Shown in pieces: positions 5,077-10,080 of a stretch of DNA of 10,080 nt. Below the pieces are notes generated by a model, which was given only the letters and a program-made list of their open reading frames with translations, made no database searches and had not been told where the DNA came from. How positions within the stretch are numbered: the stretch's first letter is position 1; every line of letters starts with the position of its first letter. The stretch covers positions 1 to 10,080 of the forward strand of contig CAAGEG010000035.1 of the NCBI GenBank assembly GCA_900768785.1, read 5' to 3'. The translations under genes and the position numbers were made by a program. The stretch comes from an uncultured Prevotella sp. GTDB lineage: Bacteria; Bacteroidota; Bacteroidia; Bacteroidales; Bacteroidaceae.

Positions 5077-6906
5077 ATGACAGATTTTATAAAATACGAT
5101 TTAACACAGAATGGCATCCCCACAGATGTCATCAAGCAAGTGCCGGGGCAGAACGCCATAAAGACTCTTTGCCCTAAGTGCTCGTCTGAACGCAAGACAG
5201 AGGCTCATCGCAGAGAAGCGGTGCTATACGTAAACCTTGACAACGGTTGCTGTCACTGCCACAACTGTGGTGCCGACTGGCGCATGGACAGCCGAGAATA
5301 TCTCGCACGCAAAGAGAAAGCTCTTTACCTTGCACAACAACGGAGAAGCTTCACTCGCCCGAAGACATCAAAGCCTTCTACTCAGGAAGAATTTAGCGAA
5401 GAGATGGTCAAGTATTTCACAGAGACACGCGGCATCCCGATGGATATAGTGCGCCGTATGCATGTCACCGAGCAAACAGAATACATGCCGCAAACCCGCA
5501 AAAACGAGTGCTGCATAGTGTTCGACTACATTGAGCAAGGCTTCCTGATAAACCGAAAATTCAGAGACAGACACAAGAATTTCAAGATGATACAGGGAGC
5601 AGAGCTTATACCTTACAACATCGACTCTTGTCTTGGCAAAGAGGAAATCATAGTGTGCGAAGGAGAGTTTGACGCACTGGCTTTTGTTACCGCAGGCTTT
5701 GAGAGTGTCATCAGCATTCCTTCAGGTGCCAATACCAACACCGACTGGATGAACCGCTTCTATGACATCTATTTCGCCGACAAGAAACACGTCTATATAG
5801 CCACCGACATGGATGCTCCCGGCATGCAAGCCGCCGAAGAACTCATACGACGTTTCGGTCCGGAAGTATGCTTGAGAGTCAACTTCTCTGACGGATGCAA
5901 AGACGCCAACGACGAACTGCTCAAAAACGGCACAGAAGGTTTGCGCAAACGCATAGAAGAAGCTGTTGTCGTGCCTATGCCCGACATTACAACCATAGAC
6001 TGCTTTGAGAGCGAACTTGATGCTTTCTACCAAAACGGACCTACACCCGGACAGACCACAGGTTGGCAAAACCTTGACCGCATAGTCACTTTCGGCACAG
6101 GACAATTGGCATTGGTAACAGGGCGCACCAACGACGGAAAGTCAGAGTGGCTTGACGAACTCGTAATACGTCTCATGATACGTACCGGTTGGAACACCGG
6201 CTACTGGACACCCGAAAACACTCTCATGGACCACTCGCGCAAAATAATCGAGAAACTCACCGACCGCACATTCGTTCGTAAAGGCAACATAGGACTGCAA
6301 CCCGAACACTTAAACCTCTGCAAACAATGGATGAAAGAACATCTCTCGTGGATAGACCTGCCGTTTGACCAACTGCGACTGAAAACCATTCTTGACCGAT
6401 GCCGCTCTCTTGTGCGAAAATACGGCATACGCATCTTAGTTCTCGACCCATACAACTTCATAGAGAAAGAAAACAACGCCACACGATCCGAGAACGCTTG
6501 GGACAGCCATGTCGTGGGAGCCATAAGAAGCTTCGCCATCAAACACAATGTCCTCGTCTTTCTCGTGGCACACCCAAGAAAAGTGGAAATGCAAATTGAC
6601 GGACGCAAACGACGAATAACACTTGAAGACATCTCTGGCACGGCAGACTTCGGCAACAAAGCCGACTACTGCTTCTGCATCGACAGAGACGACGAGCACC
6701 ATGTAGTGACCGTTTCCATAGACAAAGTTCGTCGCAAACAATACGGCACAAAAGGCAAACAAGCATTCTTTGTCTATAAAACCAACAGCGGTCGCTACTG
6801 CCCCTGCGAAACAGACGCCAACAAAAATCCACAAAACACCGACTTCAAAACAGATGCCGGCATGTGGCTCAAACAACACGATCTGTTCAACGAAGAACTC
6901 ACATAA
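5077..6906 (+). CDS. Bifunctional primase-helicase (zinc finger, TOPRIM, Twinkle/T7 gp4-like DnaB-type ATPase)
   Basis: A 609-residue protein expected to lay RNA primers and unwind DNA as a ring helicase. The N-terminal zinc ribbon uses C32-x2-C35 and C61-x2-C64. The TOPRIM domain (about 188-262) has the catalytic E195 in CEGEFDAL and D244-x-D246 in TDMDAPG. The RecA-like helicase (about 320-570) has Walker A GRTNDGKS (349-356), a likely catalytic glutamate E380 in TPEN, Walker B ILVLDPYN (453-460), VAHPRK with H499 (Twinkle has a closely similar HPRK motif), DISGTADFGNKAD (518-530) and the arginine-rich VRRKQYGTKG (551-560) as probable finger/sensor region. All key residues are intact, so it is probably active. 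Its place between a DUF4373 gene and iteron-like repeats fits a replicon or prophage-like replication module. Phage or plasmid origin is inferred. Confidence 0.93.
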   Translation: MTDFIKYDLTQNGIPTDVIKQVPGQNAIKTLCPKCSSERKTEAHRREAVLYVNLDNGCCHCHNCGADWRMDSREYLARKEKALYLAQQRRSFTRPKTSKPSTQEEFSEEMVKYFTETRGIPMDIVRRMHVTEQTEYMPQTRKNECCIVFDYIEQGFLINRKFRDRHKNFKMIQGAELIPYNIDSCLGKEEIIVCEGEFDALAFVTAGFESVISIPSGANTNTDWMNRFYDIYFADKKHVYIATDMDAPGMQAAEELIRRFGPEVCLRVNFSDGCKDANDELLKNGTEGLRKRIEEAVVVPMPDITTIDCFESELDAFYQNGPTPGQTTGWQNLDRIVTFGTGQLALVTGRTNDGKSEWLDELVIRLMIRTGWNTGYWTPENTLMDHSRKIIEKLTDRTFVRKGNIGLQPEHLNLCKQWMKEHLSWIDLPFDQLRLKTILDRCRSLVRKYGIRILVLDPYNFIEKENNATRSENAWDSHVVGAIRSFAIKHNVLVFLVAHPRKVEMQIDGRKRRITLEDISGTADFGNKADYCFCIDRDDEHHVVTVSIDKVRRKQYGTKGKQAFFVYKTNSGRYCPCETDANKNPQNTDFKTDAGMWLKQHDLFNEELT

Positions 6907-6911
6907 AAACA

Positions 6912-6999
6912 ACAACTATCATACTTACGATGCCTAACTATCATACTTACCACAGCTAAGTATCATGTTTACACAGCCTAAGTATGGTGTTTACAACAA
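6912..6999. repeat. Four 22-base tandem repeats (iteron-like)
   Basis: Units begin at 6912, 6934, 6956 and 6978, exactly 22 bases apart: acaactatcatacttac, ctaactatcatacttac, ctaagtatcatgtttac and ctaagtatggtgtttac, each followed by five variable bases. Consensus is roughly CTAAsTATCATryTTAC. The exact two-helical-turn period and the position just after a primase-helicase gene resemble plasmid iterons. They could instead be operator sites for the DUF4248 gene, 29 bases further on. A related partial unit, acaactatcgtactaa, occurs at 7308-7323. Confidence 0.8.
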
Positions 7000-7027
7000 A
7001 AAAAATAATAATTTTAAAACTAAAACA

Positions 7028-7249
7028 ATGAAAGAATTCAAGATACGAACATACAGCAAACAAGAGCTGGCAATGGAATATTTCCCCAACTCACGCAACA
7101 CACACGTTGCCGTAAACCACCTGATGGCGTGGGTCAAAAGATGCAAAGACCTCCACAACGCCCTCACTGCAATAGGACTGAACAAAAACGCCAAACACTT
7201 CACACCAAAAGAGGTAGAGCTGATAATCTATCATCTCGGCGAACCCTAA
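7028..7249 (+). CDS. DUF4248 family protein
   Basis: A 73-residue protein I recognise as DUF4248: it starts EFKIRTYSKQELAMEYFP and has a central LMAWVKRCKDL with an N-terminally positioned tryptophan. It ends HFTPKEVELIIYHLGEP, the family hallmark. Function is unknown; size and sequence suggest a small helical, possibly DNA-binding or adaptor protein. I chose the ATG at 7028 (after aaaaca) rather than an in-frame ATG at 6965, which lies within the 22-base repeats and would add 21 residues absent from the family. In Bacteroidales this family typically sits between a VirE/primase-type gene and an HU-like gene, exactly as here. Confidence 0.85.
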   Translation: MKEFKIRTYSKQELAMEYFPNSRNTHVAVNHLMAWVKRCKDLHNALTAIGLNKNAKHFTPKEVELIIYHLGEP

Positions 7250-7307
7250 ACCCGGTAACCCCTTACACACGAATAAACCGTTAAACCAATAAACTCAATA
7301 AATCTTT

Positions 7308-7333
7308 ACAACTATCGTACTAAATCGTATAGT
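7308..7333. promoter_or_regulatory. Extra iteron-like half unit with inverted partner
   Basis: acaactatcgtactaa (7308-7323) closely matches the first 22-base repeat unit (acaactatcatactta). It is followed by atcgtatagt (7324-7333), which on the other strand again begins actat. It lies 19 bases upstream of the HU-gene -7 element, a fitting place for an operator read by the same protein that binds 6912-6999. Confidence 0.45.
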
Positions 7334-7351
7334 CGCCAATTGCCAATATCT

Positions 7352-7359
7352 TATCTTTG
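7352..7359 (+). promoter_or_regulatory. -7 element of the HU-like gene
   Basis: TATCTTTG fits TAnnTTTG. With a start of transcription near 7366, the HU-like gene would carry a leader of about 90 bases before its ATG at 7455. The -33 element is not clear. Confidence 0.55.
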
Positions 7360-7454
7360 CATTGTAAGTCAGAACGGCTTATGCGGTTGTGGACCATCAA
7401 GCGCGCAGATGAGAGACGACCGGCAGTAATCAACAATTTAAGACTTTAACAATT

Positions 7455-7886
7455 ATGATCAGGTACATTTTAAAACAAAACCAGAACAACACGAGTTCAG
7501 CGTATCAGAAGTATTACGCTTATCCGGTAGTGGAACAAACAATGAACCTCAACGACCTTGCCCGTCACATGTCTGAACACGACTCAGGCTTCTCCGAAGC
7601 TATGATTGTGGGAGTATTGAAGGCTATGGTAAGATGTATCAAAGAGATGATTCTCGAAGGCAAGAACGTCAAGATAGACGACCTCGCAATCTTCTCTTGC
7701 GGTATCAGAAACGCAGAAGGAGCAGCCTCTGAAGACGACTTCACCGTAGCCAAAAACATCAAGGGCGTTAAGCTCCGTGCACGTGCCACCGGTTCGTTGA
7801 GCAACACCAACCTCAACCTTGCAGCAACTATCAAGAAAGCGAGTGCATTGTTGGGTAATGGCAGCAACACTTCAACCGGCGAATAA
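7455..7886 (+). CDS. HU-related DNA-binding protein (HU-HIG type)
   Basis: A 143-residue histone-like protein of the Bacteroidales HU-HIG/'HU-related' family, longer than ordinary HU (about 90 residues). The HU fold spans roughly residues 20-112. It includes MNLNDLARHMSEHDSGFSE (30-48), a helix KAMVRCIKEMILEGKNVKID (56-75), and DNA-arm/sheet residues around FSCGIRNAEGA. The family signature FTVAKNIKGVKLRARATGS (96-114) is present. The C-terminal 30 residues are low in complexity and end SNTSTGE. It probably bends or coats DNA. It has its own promoter and a long leader. In related clusters the next genes are often a tiny 'smalltalk' protein and an N-acetylmuramoyl-L-alanine amidase; neither is here, so the module ends with this gene. 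Confidence 0.9.
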   Translation: MIRYILKQNQNNTSSAYQKYYAYPVVEQTMNLNDLARHMSEHDSGFSEAMIVGVLKAMVRCIKEMILEGKNVKIDDLAIFSCGIRNAEGAASEDDFTVAKNIKGVKLRARATGSLSNTNLNLAATIKKASALLGNGSNTSTGE

Positions 7887-7910
7887 ACAACTGTTTGCCG
7901 ACACCCATCA

Positions 7911-7946
7911 AACAGCTCCGTCATCACCTTGAATGTCGGGGCTGTT
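7911..7946 (+). terminator. Hairpin after the HU-like gene, possible terminator
   Basis: aacagctccg (7911-7920) pairs with cggggctgtt (7937-7946) as a 10-bp stem with one T-G wobble and a 16-base loop, 25 bases after the stop codon. There is no T-tract, so it may be a weak or factor-aided terminator or a stability element. An alternative stem, ccgaca (7898-7903) with tgtcgg (7934-7939), overlaps it and is mutually exclusive. The rest of 7947-8127 is AT-rich and I see no gene in it. Confidence 0.45.
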
Positions 7947-8127
7947 ACTAAAAACCAAATCGAGCATTAGTATTTGAGATAAAACCACGATAAAAACGGC
8001 ATTGATGTTGTTTAAATGAATGTAAAAAAGACAAAGAAAGTCACTAAGAGCCGTTAATATAAGTGTTTCTTCTGTTAAAAGAAAGCAAATAAACAATTCA
8101 AAAAAACAAATTAACAAATTAAGAACA

Positions 8128-8135
8128 TAAATTTG
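8128..8135 (+). promoter_or_regulatory. -7 element of the Do-family protease gene
   Basis: TAAATTTG (8128-8135) is a perfect TAnnTTTG element, 54 bases before the chosen ATG at 8190. Its last three bases are the TTG at which a longer in-frame ORF could begin, arguing against that longer start. A second near-match CATATTTG lies at 8165-8172. Confidence 0.5.
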
Positions 8136-8189
8136 CATATTGAATTGAAGATTAATAAAAATATCATATTTGTAAAAACAACAAAGAAG

Positions 8190-9647
8190 ATGAAAAAATT
8201 ATCAAACTATTTCGTTTGTGCGATAAGCATTATAGCTATCGCTTTTTCGGCAGGAGCTTTCATCAAAGCCAATGCGAACAACATTCCCGGACAGCCGGTA
8301 GATCTTACCTATGCCGCAGAAAAAGCTCTTCCGGCAGTGGTTCACATCAAGTATCTGCAAAACAGCAAAGTGCAAACCGTTGAAATGCAATCAGACCCGT
8401 TTGGCGATTTCTTCGACCCGTTTGGCTTCTTCGGCAATCCCGGCAACAGAGGCTCACAAAAGAGACAAGTGCAAACACCAAAGAAAGAAGGTGCCGGCTC
8501 GGGCGTTATAATATCACCTGACGGATATATAGTAACCAACAACCACGTGGTAGAAGGTGCCGACGAACTTACTGTCACCCTCGACGACAACCGTGAATAT
8601 TCGGCACGCATCATAGGCACAGACACAAGCACCGACCTTGCGCTGATAAAAATTGATGGCAAAGACCTGCCTACATTGCCTATCGGCGATAGCGACAAAC
8701 TGAAAGTTGGCGAATGGGTGCTTGCAGTAGGCAATCCGTTCAACCTCAACTCGACAGTAACAGCCGGAATAGTAAGTGCTAAAGCTCGCTCTCTCGGTGC
8801 TCATGGAAGCAACGGCATAGAGTCGTTTATACAAACCGATGCAGCCATAAACGCCGGAAACTCAGGAGGAGCCCTTGTTAACGTGAAAGGCGAACTCGTA
8901 GGCATAAATGCCATGCTCTATTCACGAACAGGAAGCTACAGCGGATATGGTTTTGCCATTCCTACAACAATAATGAACAAGGTCGTCTCTGACCTAAAAC
9001 AATATGGCGTTGTACAACGTGCTGTTCTCGGCATTGAAGGCACAGATGTCAACAAATATATTGACAGTCAGAAAGAACAAGGCAAGGAAATAGATCTCGG
9101 CACAATGGAAGGCATCTACATATCAAAGGTTAGCGAAGATGGTGCAGGACAGGAAGCCGGTCTTACTGAAGGCGATGTTATAACAGCCGTTGACGGCAAA
9201 AAGATAAAGAAGATGGCAGAACTTCAAGAGTATCTTGCCAACAAACGTCCGGGTGACAAAGTTGTCATAACCTACTTGCACAAAAAGAGCAGCAAGAAAG
9301 CCACAGTAACGCTTAAGAACAATCAAGGCAACACAAATGTTGTGAAGAATATGGACCTTGATGTTCTCGGATGCAACTTCCGTGAGATAAACGATGCCGA
9401 GAAGAAACAACTCAACATCAGCTACGGACTATGCGTTACAAAGGTAAACAACGGAGCGTTTAAAGATGCAGGCATAAACAAAGGCCTTATCATTCAGACC
9501 GTTAACGAAAAAGCGATGAAGACTATCGACGACCTTCAAAGCGCTGTTAAAGAAGCATCAGTAAGCAAAGAGCCTGTGCTATATATCAAAGGCATCTATC
9601 CAACAGGCAAGAAGTCATACTTTGCCGTACCGCTTCAAAACGACTGA
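8190..9647 (+). CDS. htrA: Do/HtrA-family periplasmic serine endopeptidase
   Basis: An envelope quality-control protease that degrades or refolds damaged periplasmic proteins. I start it at the ATG at 8190 (485 residues), giving a clean signal peptide: MKKLSNYF, hydrophobic core to about residue 21, cleavage likely after AFIKANA (29). The trypsin-like domain shows the full triad: H119 in TNNHVVEG, D149 in STDLALIK and S225 in NAGNSGGAL. Between the signal and the protease domain lies an insertion rich in F, D, P and G (residues 68-88), the LA-loop region. Two PDZ domains follow at about 275-378 and 388-480. Length and order match DegP/DegQ proteins. It is monocistronic, with its own promoter and downstream terminators, and appears to be core-genome sequence beside the module. 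Confidence 0.95.
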   Translation: MKKLSNYFVCAISIIAIAFSAGAFIKANANNIPGQPVDLTYAAEKALPAVVHIKYLQNSKVQTVEMQSDPFGDFFDPFGFFGNPGNRGSQKRQVQTPKKEGAGSGVIISPDGYIVTNNHVVEGADELTVTLDDNREYSARIIGTDTSTDLALIKIDGKDLPTLPIGDSDKLKVGEWVLAVGNPFNLNSTVTAGIVSAKARSLGAHGSNGIESFIQTDAAINAGNSGGALVNVKGELVGINAMLYSRTGSYSGYGFAIPTTIMNKVVSDLKQYGVVQRAVLGIEGTDVNKYIDSQKEQGKEIDLGTMEGIYISKVSEDGAGQEAGLTEGDVITAVDGKKIKKMAELQEYLANKRPGDKVVITYLHKKSSKKATVTLKNNQGNTNVVKNMDLDVLGCNFREINDAEKKQLNISYGLCVTKVNNGAFKDAGINKGLIIQTVNEKAMKTIDDLQSAVKEASVSKEPVLYIKGIYPTGKKSYFAVPLQND

Positions 9648-9684
9648 TAAACAAGAGAAAAATATTATACAACAAATTAGGTTC

Positions 9685-9708
9685 ACGGGGATTTGTAATC
9701 CCCGTTTT
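9685..9708 (+). terminator. Hairpin with short T run after htrA (repeat-family member)
   Basis: acggggatt (9685-9693) pairs with aatccccgt (9697-9705) around a tgt loop, followed by a run of T ending at 9708. It starts with the gttcacggggatt unit that also occurs at 1574 and, with one change, at 9821. It may act as the first terminator of htrA, but its primary identity may be a member of the interspersed repeat family. Confidence 0.55.
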
Positions 9709-9746
9709 CCCACCAACATTATCTATTGGGTAATTGAACATTACAT

Positions 9747-9776
9747 TAACGGCAGGTTTTTTCCTGCCGTTATTTT
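9747..9776. terminator. Strong intrinsic terminator downstream of htrA
   Basis: taacggcagg (9747-9756) pairs perfectly with cctgccgtta (9763-9772), a 10-bp stem around six T, followed by tttt (9773-9776) and more A/T-rich sequence. It lies about 100 bases after the htrA stop codon. Confidence 0.8.
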
Positions 9777-9820
9777 ATTGTCCATTGTTTGTAAAAGGAT
9801 AATGGCTTTAAAAGATTTGT

Positions 9821-9959
9821 GTTCAAGGGGATTTGTAACCGATGGAGCAGCGAGAGGAGAGGCCAAGCTTGCTTGGGCTATCCCGAGTCGTGACAGAGGA
9901 AGACAAAGTCAACCGAAGGAACAGACCGCCCGATAAGGCGCAAAATCTCGTTTTGCGCC
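9821..9959. repeat. Interspersed repeat cluster near the right edge
   Basis: gttcaaggggatttgtaa (9821-9838) repeats 9681-9698 with one mismatch. Bases 9837-9857 match, inverted, 1687-1707. Bases 9863-9876 form the ccaagc-tt-gcttgg stem related to 82-95, and gtcgtgacagaggaagaca (9888 onward) resembles about 1612-1630 and 111-121. At 9937-9959, ggcgcaaaa and ttttgcgcc form a 9-bp stem with a 5-base loop. No gene is convincing; a frame crossing this area from 9842 is repeat-derived. Confidence 0.65.
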
Positions 9960-10020
9960 ATGAAATGGTTGTTTCAAGTCATGATACGGTCATTTCAAGC
10001 CATGAAACGGTCATTTCATG
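9959..10020. repeat. Three 21-base tandem repeats with internal palindrome
   Basis: Units start at 9959, 9980 and 10001: catgaaatggttgtttcaag, catgatacggtcatttcaag and catgaaacggtcatttcatg. The third is a 7-bp hairpin (catgaaa-cggtca-tttcatg); the others are decayed versions. The period equals seven codons and one frame reads SSHDTVISSHETVIS, but there is no good gene around it. The remaining bases to 10080 show no feature. Confidence 0.7.
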
Positions 10021-10080
10021 TTGCCTTTTGTTTGCCGGCTAGAGGGGGAAGACTGATGAGAACTACTGGACAGAGGCTGT

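Noticed and set aside
6436..6915. Minus-strand 159-codon open frame opposite the primase-helicase, and other antisense frames at 5722-6105 and 6201-6659
   Set aside because: They lie antisense to a gene with complete enzyme motifs; their residue make-up is that of reversed codons and no family is recognisable.
6912..7000. CRISPR-like array
   Set aside because: The 22-base units are directly adjacent with only about five variable bases, so there are no spacers, and no cas genes are present.
6965..7027. Longer start for the DUF4248 gene at ATG 6965
   Set aside because: The extra 21 residues are encoded by the 22-base repeats and AT-rich spacer and are absent from the family pattern, which begins at the ATG at 7028.
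7887..8127. Hidden 'smalltalk' gene or amidase after the HU-like gene
   Set aside because: Read in the plus-strand frames, I found no short hydrophobic peptide frame of the expected kind and no amidase sequence before htrA.
9842..10042. 66-codon frame with a seven-residue repeat at the right edge
   Set aside because: Crosses the interspersed repeat, a hairpin and the 21-base tandem repeats; no start context or family. Kept only as a repeat observation.

Overview
The window looks like chromosomal DNA from a member of the Bacteroidales (Bacteroides/Prevotella type, moderate GC). The evidence is: promoter -7 elements of the Bacteroidales form TAnnTTTG ahead of several genes, A-rich translation starts (such as acaattATG) without strong Shine-Dalgarno sequences, an HU-related protein of the HU-HIG type, and the DUF4373 and DUF4248 families, which to my knowledge are largely restricted to Bacteroidota. 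Genus cannot be fixed from the window.

Layout. Bases 1-335 are a patchwork of short hairpin-forming interspersed repeats ending in the promoter of ald, which encodes alanine dehydrogenase (336-1436). More pieces of the same repeat family fill 1437-1751. A VanX-type D-Ala-D-Ala dipeptidase lipoprotein is on the minus strand (2501-1752). A divergent promoter region separates it from an unrecognised coiled-coil protein (2641-3453), which is followed by a good intrinsic terminator (3570-3601). The 430 bases after that hold no convincing gene, but they do hold small hairpins, one copy of a 23-base box and two very short candidate reading frames.

The centre (4033-7886) is a plus-strand accessory module. 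It comprises a 60-residue GTG-start ORF, a DUF4373 protein overlapping it by 17 bases, a Twinkle/T7-gp4-like zinc-finger/TOPRIM/DnaB-type primase-helicase, four 22-base tandem repeats that look like iterons, a DUF4248 protein and an HU-HIG histone-like protein. Together this reads as a DNA replication/initiation cassette: an initiator-like winged-helix candidate, a bifunctional primase-helicase, repeated binding sites and an architectural DNA-binding protein. I see no integrase, relaxase or capsid gene, and not the 'smalltalk' and amidase genes that often follow the HU-type gene in related clusters. It is most likely a decayed or domesticated mobile replicon, a satellite, or an uncharacterised Bacteroidales system.

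The right side returns to core functions: a periplasmic Do/HtrA serine protease with two PDZ domains (8190-9647), two terminator-like hairpins, another copy of the interspersed repeat family and a 3 x 21-base tandem palindromic repeat at the window edge. No tRNA, rRNA, CRISPR array or insertion sequence was found.

Alanine dehydrogenase and the D-Ala-D-Ala dipeptidase are metabolically related (alanine and peptidoglycan-peptide turnover) but convergently oriented, so they are not an operon.
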